Notes under the pieces: generated by a model
Told to the model about the DNA's origin: nothing
Seen by the model: the letters and a program-made list of their open reading frames with translations, nothing else
The model's database searches: none
Assembly: GCA_900556885.1 (NCBI GenBank)
Contig: UNSQ01000011.1
Coordinates: 1 to 18,881 of the forward strand
DNA length: 18,881 nucleotides
DNA from: Candidatus Saccharimonadota bacterium
Lineage (GTDB): Bacteria; Patescibacteriota; Saccharimonadia; Saccharimonadales; Saccharimonadaceae
Direction of reading: 5' to 3'
Part shown: positions 1 through 7,659 of the stretch, one piece after another
Numbering within the stretch: the first letter of the stretch is position 1
How the letters are laid out: every line of letters begins with the position of its first letter
Made by a program: the position numbers and the translations under genes

Positions 1-3
1 GTT

Positions 4-348
4 ATGAAAAGCAGTATTCACCCACAGAACTATCGCCCTGTCGTATTTAGCGACGAACAAGCGGGCTTCGCGTTCTTGACTCAGTCGACAGCGCAAACAA
101 CCGAAACCATCAAATGGGAAGACGGCAACGAATATCCATTAGTTAAGGTTCACATTTCATCAGCATCTCACCCATTCTTTACTGGTGAAGAAAAAATTAT
201 CGACACCGAAGGTCGTGTTGATCGCTTTAAGGCTCGTCAAGCAGCCGCTGAAGCTCGCCGAGCAGCTTTGGCAAACAAAGCAAAGAAAGCTAACGCTAAA
301 AAAGCAGCTAAAACTGATTCTCCAAAATCAGACAAAAAGACTAAATAA
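4..348 (+). CDS. rpmE2: 50S ribosomal protein L31, type B
   Basis: Structural protein of the large ribosomal subunit, 114 residues. The N-terminal ~80 residues carry the L31 core ([15 protein letters not shown] near the start; SHPFFTG around residues 55-61; then a VDRF segment). No cysteine is present, so the zinc ligands of type A L31 are missing and this is the zinc-independent type B (C-) form. The last ~35 residues are a Lys/Ala-rich basic tail that is longer than usual and probably contacts rRNA. The start ATG is 3 nt from the window edge, so its promoter and RBS cannot be judged. A strong terminator follows at 374-400. L31 genes commonly precede prfA, which fits here once the opposite-strand gene at 409-1008 is discounted. 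Confidence 0.93.
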   Translation: MKSSIHPQNYRPVVFSDEQAGFAFLTQSTAQTTETIKWEDGNEYPLVKVHISSASHPFFTGEEKIIDTEGRVDRFKARQAAAEARRAALANKAKKANAKKAAKTDSPKSDKKTK

Positions 349-373
349 TCTAACAAATTAGTCCGACAATTCA

Positions 374-405
374 AAAACCGCTCAATCACTGGGCGGTTTT
401 ATTTT
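374..405. terminator. Bidirectional intrinsic terminator between rpmE2 and the convergent gene
   Basis: An 11-bp stem (374-384 with 390-400, one G-U pair) closes a 5-nt loop. The outer arm is A4/T4, so U-rich tracts follow on both strands. It lies between two convergent stop codons (346-348 and 409-411), and can serve both genes. Confidence 0.88.
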
Positions 406-408
406 ACG

Positions 409-1008
409 TTAGTTCAATCTGACAATATTTACCTCGCGACATAATATTTCACGGTCTCCCCGCATTTTTGCAGCACATAAGCGGTGAGCACCATCGCCTT
501 GCAAAGCCAAAAATACTCCGCCGTCAGAATCCACTACAATATCTACGCTGCGTATTGGAGGGCTAGTTTTCGGATTCATTTCTGCGTATTGCCTAATAAT
601 ATCGCGACTACTTTTCCCACCTTTCGACTCCGACATTCGCCCTTCTCGCCAATCTTTAATCATCGGTGCAGCCACAAATAATTCAACCGGCAACGGAATG
701 TCAGATTCCGGAATCGCTCTCATGTCAGGCCACTCACCCTCATATATAGATATTTTTGTTTCACTGGCAATATTACCTTTAATTGATTCATTCAAATCGC
801 GTAATGAAACTGGCTTCTCTATTGGATTGGTGTCAATCTCAAACAAACTCTTCACGATCAAATCAACCCTCGGATCGTTTGCTGGCATATCATCTGGAAG
901 ATCTTCAATACACTGCACCAGTTCAGACGACTTTCCGACATCGCAAAGCGCCAACTTATCAGCATTTTCGTAAACCAAATCACGCGAATCGCCCTCATAT
1001 TCTCTCAT
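409..1008 (-). CDS. Unknown protein with a ParB-like DGxHR motif near the C-terminus
   Basis: A 199-residue acidic protein that I do not recognise as a named family. The C-terminal ~40 residues read LALQGDGAHRLCAAKMRG, which resembles the G-x-H/R-R-x-x-A-A signature of the ParB/Srx-like nucleotide-binding fold. The N-terminal half is acidic and has no visible motif. I chose the ATG at 1006-1008. The frame continues upstream to a TTG at 1024-1026, but that TTG falls in the spacer of a good promoter (TTGACA 1041-1046, TATTAT 1018-1023). Transcription from this promoter should begin at or within 2-3 nt of the ATG, giving a leaderless mRNA. The gene lies on the opposite strand between rpmE2 and prfA and is divergent from prfA. 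The nucleotide-binding call is tentative. Confidence 0.72.
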   Translation of the reverse strand: MREYEGDSRDLVYENADKLALCDVGKSSELVQCIEDLPDDMPANDPRVDLIVKSLFEIDTNPIEKPVSLRDLNESIKGNIASETKISIYEGEWPDMRAIPESDIPLPVELFVAAPMIKDWREGRMSESKGGKSSRDIIRQYAEMNPKTSPPIRSVDIVVDSDGGVFLALQGDGAHRLCAAKMRGDREILCREVNIVRLN

Positions 1009-1017
1009 TATGGCTAT

Positions 1018-1046
1018 ATAATACAATACAAGGAAACATTTGTCAA
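1018..1046 (-). promoter_or_regulatory. Promoter of the ParB-like gene, predicted leaderless
   Basis: On the minus strand TTGACA (1041-1046, consensus), a 17-bp spacer and TATTAT (1018-1023). The ATG begins 9 nt after the -10 box, leaving no room for an RBS. Confidence 0.75.
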
Positions 1047-1050
1047 TGTA

Positions 1051-1059
1051 TGATATAAT
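1051..1059 (+). promoter_or_regulatory. Extended -10 promoter of prfA
   Basis: TGaTATAAT, a perfect extended -10, ends 9 nt before the prfA ATG at 1069. There is no convincing -35. The expected start site is about 1066-1069, so the message is leaderless or nearly so. Confidence 0.7.
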
Positions 1060-1068
1060 TTTATAGAT

Positions 1069-2139
1069 ATGGCGAAGATTTCTTTAGATATGGATTCTCT
1101 GAAAAATGAACGAGCTGATTTGAGCAATTTTTTAGCGCAACCTGATGCTTACAGCTCACCAGATTTTACGGTAAAAAACAAACGATTTTCAGAATTAGAA
1201 ACGCTTATTTCCAAAGGTGAAGAGCGAGAAAACCTGGAAAAAAACTTAGTAGAGGCCAAAAAGTTAGCCAACGAAGGCGGCGAATTGGCTACGCTGGCGA
1301 AACTTGAGATTGCTGAAACCGAAGCTCGATTGACCGAATTAGAAGAAGAATTATTCATCCTACTTACTCCGAAAGACCCCAACGACGAGAAGAATATCAT
1401 CATGGAAATCCGCGCTGGAGCTGGCGGTGATGAAGCGTCATTGTTTGCAGCGGAACTATACCGCATGTATTTACGTTGGTGCGAATCTAACGGCTATAAA
1501 GTAGAATTAATCAGCGAATCAGCCAACGATTCTGGCGGCTATAAAGAAGTTATCTTCATGATCAAGGGTGACGCACCATACTCTAAATTGAAGTTCGAAG
1601 GCGGCGTACACCGAGTTCAGCGAGTTCCAGTCACCGAAAGCCAAGGTCGCGTCCACACTTCAACCGTAACAGTGGCGGTTTTGCCAGAAGCCGAAGAAGC
1701 GGACATTGAGATAAATCCGAACGATTTGCGAGTTGACATTTACCGCTCCAGTGGACACGGCGGACAGAGTGTGAACACCACAGACTCGGCGGTGCGAATT
1801 ACCCACTTGCCGACTGGAATGATCGTCACAAACCAGGATGAAAAGTCGCAAATTAAAAACCGCGAAAAAGCCATGAGCGTGCTTCGTTCGCGATTGTTAC
1901 AGATGAAAATTGACGAGGAAAACGCCAAATTAAGTGCCGAGCGACGCTCGTTGGTTGGAACTGGCGACCGTTCAGAAAAAATCCGAACGTACAACTTCCC
2001 GCAAGACCGAATCACCGACCACCGCATTCACTACAGCCGCAGCAATATCCCCGCTGCAATGAACGGGGATATCGATGATTTGATTGAAAATCTACAGAGA
2101 TATGAGCGCGAACTGAAAGCTCAGAATGCTAGTAATTAG
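1069..2139 (+). CDS. prfA: Peptide chain release factor 1 (RF1)
   Basis: Recognises UAA and UAG in the ribosomal A site and triggers peptidyl-tRNA hydrolysis. The 356-residue length is typical. The N-terminal ~100 residues are a helical coiled-coil-like domain 1. The anticodon-like tripeptide is PVT at 187-189 (RF1 type, not the SPF of RF2). The catalytic GGQ is at 231-233 within [18 protein letters not shown]. The glutamine of GGQ is the expected target of PrmC, encoded downstream at 2877. No Shine-Dalgarno precedes the ATG; an extended -10 sits 9 nt upstream. The stop codon TAG overlaps the stop of the convergent gene at 2136 by 4 nt. Confidence 0.97.
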   Translation: MAKISLDMDSLKNERADLSNFLAQPDAYSSPDFTVKNKRFSELETLISKGEERENLEKNLVEAKKLANEGGELATLAKLEIAETEARLTELEEELFILLTPKDPNDEKNIIMEIRAGAGGDEASLFAAELYRMYLRWCESNGYKVELISESANDSGGYKEVIFMIKGDAPYSKLKFEGGVHRVQRVPVTESQGRVHTSTVTVAVLPEAEEADIEINPNDLRVDIYRSSGHGGQSVNTTDSAVRITHLPTGMIVTNQDEKSQIKNREKAMSVLRSRLLQMKIDEENAKLSAERRSLVGTGDRSEKIRTYNFPQDRITDHRIHYSRSNIPAAMNGDIDDLIENLQRYERELKAQNASN

Positions 2140-2732
2140 TACAGCTTACGCGGCTTAGCAGACTCCAATAATTCCGCCAACTTACTTATCTCTTCCACAC
2201 CGACTGGTTGACGATTTAGCCCCATTTGCTGCTCTAACTTATCATTCTCTATTTCATTTTTACACTCATCGATCATACGCTTTATGCCCTCAATACTGAT
2301 ACTTTCTTCAGGGCACAGCGCTCCCCTCAATTCTCTCGGCCGCTCAGCAAGATTGTTATCGTACCTCAAAACCTGATCATCTTCTATATAATAATCATGC
2401 GTCTCTTTATCTCTCCCATCCGATTCCGTAATTCGTATGGATCGTTTTTTATCTCCATTATCAAGCAGAGCGGACTCCACGCTGACCAATACATAAGATC
2501 CGTCTTCTTGAGGAATTTCTAAAGGAATAATCGACTCTACCCGATCTTCTAGTACAGTATGATCATAAGTTTTCGCATCCCCCGCGAATCTAAGCAGTGT
2601 CGACTGAACCAGATCATCAAATTCTACTGCCGCCCGTATTTTTTCTTCAGTAGTCAGTTCAGGATTAAATCCTTCTGCAAACTCCATTTGCTTTGCGGCT
2701 TCGCTACTGTACGTATTATTTGGCAATTCCAT
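2136..2732 (-). CDS. Unknown acidic protein under a repeat-containing promoter
   Basis: A 198-residue, strongly acidic soluble protein with no signal peptide or membrane segment; I do not recognise a family. Residues ~24-50 and ~145-195 look helical and Glu/Lys rich; the middle (~65-130) has alternating hydrophobic residues suggesting beta strands. The ATG at 2730-2732 is preceded by an AAAGGA Shine-Dalgarno with about 9 nt spacing, so this mRNA has a leader. The promoter contains a (CT)7 tract between the -35 and -10 hexamers, a layout known from phase-variable genes. The gene lies opposite to and between prfA and prmC, which are usually adjacent, so it looks like an insertion into a conserved cluster. 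Its stop overlaps the prfA stop by 4 nt. Confidence 0.75.
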   Translation of the reverse strand: MELPNNTYSSEAAKQMEFAEGFNPELTTEEKIRAAVEFDDLVQSTLLRFAGDAKTYDHTVLEDRVESIIPLEIPQEDGSYVLVSVESALLDNGDKKRSIRITESDGRDKETHDYYIEDDQVLRYDNNLAERPRELRGALCPEESISIEGIKRMIDECKNEIENDKLEQQMGLNRQPVGVEEISKLAELLESAKPRKLY

Positions 2733-2768
2733 TATATATTCATTCCTTTCGCTAATGATATGAAGCCT

Positions 2769-2799
2769 ATAATACTCTCTCTCTCTCTTGATTTGTCAA
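2769..2799 (-). promoter_or_regulatory. Promoter with a dinucleotide repeat in its spacer
   Basis: On the minus strand TTGACA (2794-2799, consensus) and TATTAT (2769-2774) are separated by 19 bp, two more than optimal. Fourteen of the 19 bp are the (CT)7 tract. Losing one repeat would give the optimal 17-bp spacer. Confidence 0.72.
2775..2788. repeat. (CT)7 simple sequence repeat
   Basis: Seven uninterrupted CT units (GA on the transcribed minus strand). It is one of only two dinucleotide tracts of this length in the window; the other is in the methyltransferase at 15701-15718. Confidence 0.97.
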
Positions 2800-2860
2800 T
2801 ACTTTTTACCATTTTTCTCAGTTTTTGCAAGCATTTTACTTTTTACATTCCATAGATATA

Positions 2861-2869
2861 TGTTATAAT
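2861..2869 (+). promoter_or_regulatory. Extended -10 promoter of prmC
   Basis: TGtTATAAT ends 7 nt before the ATG at 2877, so transcription should begin at the start codon. There is no RBS in the gap. Confidence 0.72.
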
Positions 2870-2876
2870 TAGCAGC

Positions 2877-3701
2877 ATGATCATCTCTGAATGGCTAAAA
2901 ATTGCCACAAAATCCTTAAAAACGGCAAACATCCCGTCCGCCAGATTAGACGCTGAATTAATATTAGCCAACACTTTGCGAAAAAACCGCACTTACCTAC
3001 ATGCTCACCTAGACGAAGAAATTGACCCCAGGAGATTTGACATCGCAAATGCCAGACTAGATCTGAGATTAGACCGCGTACCAATCGCCTACATTCTGGG
3101 CTATAAAGAATTTTACGGGCGTAGATTTACCGTATCTCCTTCCGTTTTAATTCCCCGCCCTGAATCCGAAGATCTAATTTCATTGTTCTTAGAACTGACC
3201 GCCAGTGAAATTGCCGAAAAAGTTTTAATTGACGTTGGCACAGGGTCTGGCTGTCTGGGAATTACTGCCAAATTAGAGAGAAACAACTTGTCGGTGATCT
3301 TATCCGATATCAGCAAACCAGCCTTAAACGTTGCAGAAAAAAATGCGAACGCCTTAAATGCGGACGTCCATATTCAACAGCAATCATTACTTAATGGCCA
3401 GCTTCGACCCGTTGACTATATATTTGCCAATTTGCCTTACGTCGATAAGAATTGGGACGTGTCGCCAGAACTCCAATACGAACCAGACATTGCGCTTTTC
3501 GCCGAAGACGAAGGATTGAAATTGATATTGCAATTGATCTCGCAAGCACCACGATGTCTCACTTCAGAAGGCTTACTATTTATCGAGGCGGACCCCCAGC
3601 AGCACAATAGAATACTTGACGAAGCCGTGAAAAATGGTTTTGTAAAAGAGAGGGCTCTCGATTACATCCTGGTCCTACGTTTCACTGGCGCCCAAGATTA
3701 A
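2877..3701 (+). CDS. prmC: Peptide chain release factor N5-glutamine methyltransferase
   Basis: Class I SAM-dependent methyltransferase that methylates the glutamine of the GGQ motif in RF1/RF2. It has 274 residues, the family's usual length. Residues 1-75 are the small helical N-terminal domain (ARLDAELIL, then LDRVPIAYILGYKEFYG). SAM motif I is LIDVGTGSGCLGI at 118-130. The catalytic motif is NLPY at 185-188, a variant of the usual NPPY. SNLPY-like variants with the first Pro replaced are known in this family, so activity is plausible. An extended -10 box 7 nt upstream predicts a leaderless transcript. Its stop overlaps the stop of the convergent membrane-protein gene by 4 nt. Confidence 0.94.
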   Translation: MIISEWLKIATKSLKTANIPSARLDAELILANTLRKNRTYLHAHLDEEIDPRRFDIANARLDLRLDRVPIAYILGYKEFYGRRFTVSPSVLIPRPESEDLISLFLELTASEIAEKVLIDVGTGSGCLGITAKLERNNLSVILSDISKPALNVAEKNANALNADVHIQQQSLLNGQLRPVDYIFANLPYVDKNWDVSPELQYEPDIALFAEDEGLKLILQLISQAPRCLTSEGLLFIEADPQQHNRILDEAVKNGFVKERALDYILVLRFTGAQD

Positions 3702-4462
3702 ATTACTACAGAATTTAAGAACACTAGCATCACTAAGATAATTCCGACTGCAAGAATCACCGGAGCGGATATGTCTGAAAATCGAATAGCTTTGTGCTTG
3801 TTGTAAGATTGGTAAGCTTTACTGGCGACGAGCGAGAATAGCAATAAGATTATTGTAACCTGTGAAACGCCGCCAAATAATGACTTTCCGTAGCTATAAG
3901 TCCAATAATACGACAGCCAACCCAGCTCAGCAAAGACGAGTCCCCAGATTGCCGAAAGTAAAACCGTTTGTTCTTCGTCATAACTGTGTAGGAAATGGCG
4001 CGCAGAACTATAGCCAATCAAGAACATCAGAATAACAACCACAGAAACTGGCCACTCGTATGACACTACCATAAGCGCAGTTACGCCGACGAAAATAGCT
4101 ATCAACGACTGCATAGCAACCTGCCAGCGCTTAGACATCGGCTTAATCACGACCAGCCAAATTGCATATAATATCGCCAACGCTACACGGAAATAAAACA
4201 CTGACGTAGGTAGATACATCAGACCAACAACACCAATTCCGACCGTCAGGTCAACCAAGTTAGCCTGAATGTTCGCCCACCAAAAACGCGGACGAACAGC
4301 AATTATGCGCCATTTACTCAGCACGACAAGCGCTAACGCTGGAAACGGGGTCTGAAATGCTTGAGCAATAACAAGCAATGCCACCGCCAAGCCAATATTT
4401 AAGACATAGTAAACTAATTCGCTCCAAAACGTTCTTCGTTTAACAGTTTTCAGTAACTCCAT
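3698..4462 (-). CDS. Polytopic membrane protein of unknown function
   Basis: A 254-residue integral membrane protein with about seven or eight hydrophobic segments (approximately 15-35, 40-50, 68-86, 91-108, 116-133, 138-152, 165-182, 195-212 and 232-252) separated by short loops. The N-terminus is basic (KTVKRRTF), consistent with a cytoplasmic location. I see no transporter or enzyme signature. It follows the LCP gene by 21 nt in the same direction but has its own extended -10 (TGgTATAAT, 4473-4481) in that gap, so it can be transcribed separately. The surroundings (LCP ligase, signal peptidase) suggest an envelope role, by inference only. Confidence 0.85.
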   Translation of the reverse strand: MELLKTVKRRTFWSELVYYVLNIGLAVALLVIAQAFQTPFPALALVVLSKWRIIAVRPRFWWANIQANLVDLTVGIGVVGLMYLPTSVFYFRVALAILYAIWLVVIKPMSKRWQVAMQSLIAIFVGVTALMVVSYEWPVSVVVILMFLIGYSSARHFLHSYDEEQTVLLSAIWGLVFAELGWLSYYWTYSYGKSLFGGVSQVTIILLLFSLVASKAYQSYNKHKAIRFSDISAPVILAVGIILVMLVFLNSVVI

Positions 4463-4472
4463 AACTTACTCT

Positions 4473-4481
4473 ATTATACCA
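4473..4481 (-). promoter_or_regulatory. Extended -10 promoter of the membrane-protein gene
   Basis: TGgTATAAT on the minus strand, 10 nt before the ATG at 4462. The predicted 5' UTR is 0-4 nt. It fills most of the 21-nt gap after the LCP stop codon. Confidence 0.65.
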
Positions 4482-4483
4482 AA

Positions 4484-6127
4484 TTATGAGCCAGTTCCCA
4501 CAACAACGATAAATTGTGCGTCAACATTCAAACTATACTTCGAGGAATCTGATGAAACCGAGCCGTACAACTCCTTAAATTTATCTTTTGTAGCGGTTTT
4601 TTCTTTACCAGCTGGCAATTGATAAACTTGGGTTTTTGCTACTTTCTCACCACCTGGAACATTGCCAACACGAACAACTTTCATTCCTAATTCTGTCAAT
4701 TTGTCTGCTTCTTTCTGCGCTGCTCCAGCCACGCCAGAACCATTCAACACGGCAACTGTGGCTTTTTCCTTAGATAACGGCGTTGCGTAAATCTCAGACT
4801 TTATATAAGCGCGAATGTCGTCATAATCATACAATCCCGCAGCCGGCTGGACTATACTTGCGCCACCCGCCGTGCCAGTAGTCATAAGTACATTGTTTTC
4901 CTCTACAAAACTCAATCTGTGAATATCAGATTCTTTTATCTCCGAGCCAAGATTCATAATTGTGCGAATTTCTTTCGTGTCAATGTTTGTGCGCAAGTTT
5001 TTGCCCATGGCATCCATCAGAGACGTCACCTTACCAAAGTCAGTCAGCGTTCCCGTGGAAGTAGCTTTATTTTTCAGTGCCATAAGTACCAATTGCTGGT
5101 TTTTCTCTCGGTCAAAGTTGGATTGTTCCAATCCGTAAGTTGGCGCCACCAAACCACGCGCTCGAGAGAACCACATCGCCTTTTCGCCATCCATTTCATG
5201 TTTACCGTTAGTCAATTGCATATAGTGACCTGTTGGACATCGTTCGCGACGTTGCTGATAATTCAACTCCTTCGCTCGGCACATCCAGTCCATACTTGGA
5301 TCAAGGATTCCCCGCGGATCACGACTCTGTACGTCAACGGTAACTCCGCCGACCGCATTGACAGCATCACGAATCACCGCAGTATTAATATGCGCCACGT
5401 ATTGAATATCCATACCGAATATATCGCCGATGAATTTCTTAGTTTTATCCATTCGTTCAGCTTCTGCCTGCGCGCTATCTCCGTTATTCACGCAACCAAA
5501 ATATTCATTGATTTTACCAGCGTAGCCAGAATTACATGCCATGCCAAATTTTACATACAAGTCACGCGGAATGCTAAACATATACGCGTCCTTCTTTGTC
5601 TGATTGACACTAAGAATCATCATCGAGTCGGTCAATGTCGCACCTGGATGGTCCGGATCGTCATCTGTTGTACCTAAAATCAGCACATTGCTTCGACCAT
5701 AAGCATCCTCTTTCAGCTTCTGCTGCGAAAATAGTCCTAAGATTCCGCCATTATGGAACACCGAATTCATCGTCTGCCATAATTTTAATAGCAACCAGCC
5801 CGCCATAATTGCAATAATAATTCCGATAATCGCAAGAATAATCCTGGTAATTAACTTTTTCTTACGCTTCTGTTTGCGCTCCTGCCGATGAGAAGGCTTG
5901 GTGTTTTCATCAATTGCCGCCAACGATTCGCTAATATTCTGCTTTAATTTATTAGCAGAAGTTGGTTGCTGAATATTTCTTGTCGCATTATTCGACACTT
6001 GCGGACTATCTTCGTTACTACGATGATGCCAGAGCGTAGTCGTTTTTTTGCTAGTAATTTCCCCCAACGAAGTTCGCTGTGGTCGCTTGGCGACAAATCC
6101 GTCCATCGACTGTTTGCGTGGTTTCAT
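4484..6127 (-). CDS. LytR-CpsA-Psr (LCP) family glycopolymer ligase
   Basis: LCP proteins transfer undecaprenyl-linked glycopolymers such as teichoic acids to peptidoglycan on the outer membrane face. The protein has 547 residues. Residues 1-91 are a basic, low-complexity cytoplasmic region (RQERKQKRKKK at 81-91); residues 92-117 are a single membrane helix. The LCP domain spans ~145-400, with NVLILGTTDD (147-156), the substrate-binding TDSMM (166-170) and the characteristic SIPRDLYVKF (185-194) whose Arg/Asp bind the pyrophosphate. The ~455-545 region (VAVLNGSGVAGAAQKEADKL) is a LytR_C domain. Extracellular cysteines (in FGMACNSGY, YFGCVNN, WMCRAKEL, RERCPTG) may form disulfides. It is divergent from lepB across a 41-nt region with back-to-back promoters. 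Confidence 0.93.
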   Translation of the reverse strand: MKPRKQSMDGFVAKRPQRTSLGEITSKKTTTLWHHRSNEDSPQVSNNATRNIQQPTSANKLKQNISESLAAIDENTKPSHRQERKQKRKKKLITRIILAIIGIIIAIMAGWLLLKLWQTMNSVFHNGGILGLFSQQKLKEDAYGRSNVLILGTTDDDPDHPGATLTDSMMILSVNQTKKDAYMFSIPRDLYVKFGMACNSGYAGKINEYFGCVNNGDSAQAEAERMDKTKKFIGDIFGMDIQYVAHINTAVIRDAVNAVGGVTVDVQSRDPRGILDPSMDWMCRAKELNYQQRRERCPTGHYMQLTNGKHEMDGEKAMWFSRARGLVAPTYGLEQSNFDREKNQQLVLMALKNKATSTGTLTDFGKVTSLMDAMGKNLRTNIDTKEIRTIMNLGSEIKESDIHRLSFVEENNVLMTTGTAGGASIVQPAAGLYDYDDIRAYIKSEIYATPLSKEKATVAVLNGSGVAGAAQKEADKLTELGMKVVRVGNVPGGEKVAKTQVYQLPAGKEKTATKDKFKELYGSVSSDSSKYSLNVDAQFIVVVGTGS

Positions 6128-6135
6128 ATCTATTG

Positions 6136-6144
6136 ATTATAACA
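6136..6144 (-). promoter_or_regulatory. Extended -10 promoter of the LCP gene
   Basis: TGtTATAAT on the minus strand, 8 nt before the ATG at 6127, so the mRNA is predicted leaderless. The lepB -10 occupies the position where a -35 would be. Confidence 0.7.
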
Positions 6145-6155
6145 CACAAAACGCT

Positions 6156-6161
6156 TATAAT
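6156..6161 (+). promoter_or_regulatory. -10 box of lepB
   Basis: Perfect TATAAT, 7 nt before the ATG at 6169. It supports the 6169 start over the longer frame that begins inside the LCP gene at 6079. Confidence 0.7.
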
Positions 6162-6168
6162 TGAAACA

Positions 6169-6774
6169 ATGGACGCTACTTTTATGGATCGTCATCCGAA
6201 ATTACAAGATGGCCTGGGAATGGTCATTTTCGTTGTTGGCGTGGTGATTGGTACACTTTTATTAAACACTTTTGTATTTCAAACTTTCAATGTTGAAGGC
6301 GCCAGTATGGAAACGACGATGTACACCGGCGATCGTCTGATCGTCAATCGATTGCCCGTCACCGGTTCAAAATTGCAGAATAAAAATTATATTCCAAAGC
6401 GTGGACAAGTAATTGTGTTTAAAAATCCGAATTTTAACGCCTCGACAGGCAAAGATGAGTACATCGTTAAGCGTGTAATCGCCTTTGCTGGTGAGCGAGT
6501 TACTGTGAAAAACGGCACCGTAACTGTTTATAATACAGAGAACCCCGACGGATTTAACCCCGATACCTCAGTCAATAAAAATGAGCCAGGACAGCCTACT
6601 TCTGGAGATGTCGATACGACCGTGCCAGAAGGCACAATATTCGTCATGGGCGACCACCGCCAAGGAAGCTACTCCTGCGACTCTCGAAACTGTATGGGAC
6701 CAATCCCCCTTTATGACATCGTCGGACCAGTCAGTCTACGAATATTCCCATTCAATAAAATTCGCTCGTTCTAA
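6169..6774 (+). CDS. lepB: Type I signal peptidase
   Basis: Membrane-bound serine protease (S26) that removes signal peptides from secreted proteins. It has 201 residues. A single helix at ~17-38 is followed by box B with catalytic Ser46 (NVEGASMETT) and box D with the catalytic base Lys101 (EYIVKRVIAFAGE). Box E is MGDHRQGSYSCDSRNCMGPI at 160-179; the usual GDNR...DSR core carries extra Cys170 and Cys175 around DSR, possibly a disulfide. The start is ATG 6169 because a perfect -10 lies 7 nt upstream. Starting at 6079 would add 30 residues encoded opposite the LCP N-terminus. It ends 6 nt from the convergent parB stop, with no visible terminator between them. Confidence 0.94.
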   Translation: MDATFMDRHPKLQDGLGMVIFVVGVVIGTLLLNTFVFQTFNVEGASMETTMYTGDRLIVNRLPVTGSKLQNKNYIPKRGQVIVFKNPNFNASTGKDEYIVKRVIAFAGERVTVKNGTVTVYNTENPDGFNPDTSVNKNEPGQPTSGDVDTTVPEGTIFVMGDHRQGSYSCDSRNCMGPIPLYDIVGPVSLRIFPFNKIRSF

Positions 6775-6780
6775 TAAAAA

Positions 6781-7659
6781 TTACTTTTCGAGCAATTCTC
6801 TTATTCGTTCAAATTCAAGATTATCCTTAAACTTGATACTGATCTGACCAGCTCCACGGCCGTTTGTACGAATTTTCACACCTGTTCCAAATCGCTTTGA
6901 AAGACTTTCAACAGCATCTGCGTGAGGCATATCTGCTGGGCGGCGCTTGTTCTCAATTGGACTAGCCTTCGCCTGCTTCCACAAAGTAACAACTTGCTCA
7001 ATCCGTCGCGCCGACCACTCCTCGCGAATAGCTCGCTCCATAATATCTTCCGCGGCGTCATCAGGCAAACCGATTAGAGGTCTTGCTTGCCCTTCATTTA
7101 ATCGCCCCTCAAACAACGCCTGCTGCACAGACTTCGGCAATTTCAGTAGCCTCAACGTATTACTGACCGCACTTATAGATTTGCCACCCAAACGCTTGCC
7201 AATTTCCTCCAGCGTCATATTGAATTGATCGCGCAATTTTTGATAAGCAGTCGCAGTTTCAAGCGCATTCAAATCATGTCGTTGCAAGTTTTCAATCAAA
7301 GAGACCTCCAGGCGATTTTGATCGCTCATACTCCTGACGATGCACGGCACCTCTGTTAAATTAGCCCTATTCGCCGCACGCCAACGTCGCTCGCCCGCCA
7401 CGATCAGATATTTATCGCCTTTTGGCGTCACAACAATCGGCTGAACCACACCATGCTCGCGCACCGATTCCGTCAACTCATTCAAAGCATTCTCATCAAA
7501 AAAACGACGCGGCTGATCTGGATCTGGGACAACTTGGTCAATAGCAATATCTCTCAAATGAGAAACTTTCACATCCTGTTGCGCTGTCGGATCGAACGTC
7601 TCATCAATCAAATTGGTTGGAATTAACGACCCAAAACCTCTACCTAAACCTTTTTTCAT
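6781..7659 (-). CDS. parB: Chromosome partitioning protein ParB/Spo0J
   Basis: CTP-dependent DNA clamp that loads at parS and partitions the origin region with ParA. It has 292 residues. The N-terminal KKGLGRGFGSLI is the usual ParA-stimulating tail. The ParB N-domain runs ~35-130 with PDPDQPRRFFD (45-55), the CTP-binding GERRWRAA (89-96) and ENLQR (123-127). A helix-turn-helix (~148-172, LEEIGKRLGGKSISAVSNTL) binds parS, and the last ~50 residues form the dimerisation domain. Its ATG overlaps the parA stop by 4 nt (ATGA type), so the two are translationally coupled. No full parS palindrome is visible in the window. Confidence 0.96.
   Translation of the reverse strand: MKKGLGRGFGSLIPTNLIDETFDPTAQQDVKVSHLRDIAIDQVVPDPDQPRRFFDENALNELTESVREHGVVQPIVVTPKGDKYLIVAGERRWRAANRANLTEVPCIVRSMSDQNRLEVSLIENLQRHDLNALETATAYQKLRDQFNMTLEEIGKRLGGKSISAVSNTLRLLKLPKSVQQALFEGRLNEGQARPLIGLPDDAAEDIMERAIREEWSARRIEQVVTLWKQAKASPIENKRRPADMPHADAVESLSKRFGTGVKIRTNGRGAGQISIKFKDNLEFERIRELLEK

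Noticed and set aside
1009..1026. TTG start extending the ParB-like gene by six residues
   Set aside because: The TTG lies in the spacer of the gene's own consensus promoter, so it would not be in the transcript.
4919..5677. Long plus-strand open frame opposite the LCP gene
   Set aside because: It is a shadow of the LCP coding region; the product is His/Arg-rich with no motif and no start signals.
6079..6168. 30-residue N-terminal extension of signal peptidase
   Set aside because: It overlaps the LCP coding start antisense and lies upstream of the -10 at 6156-6161; the family normally begins shortly before the membrane helix.
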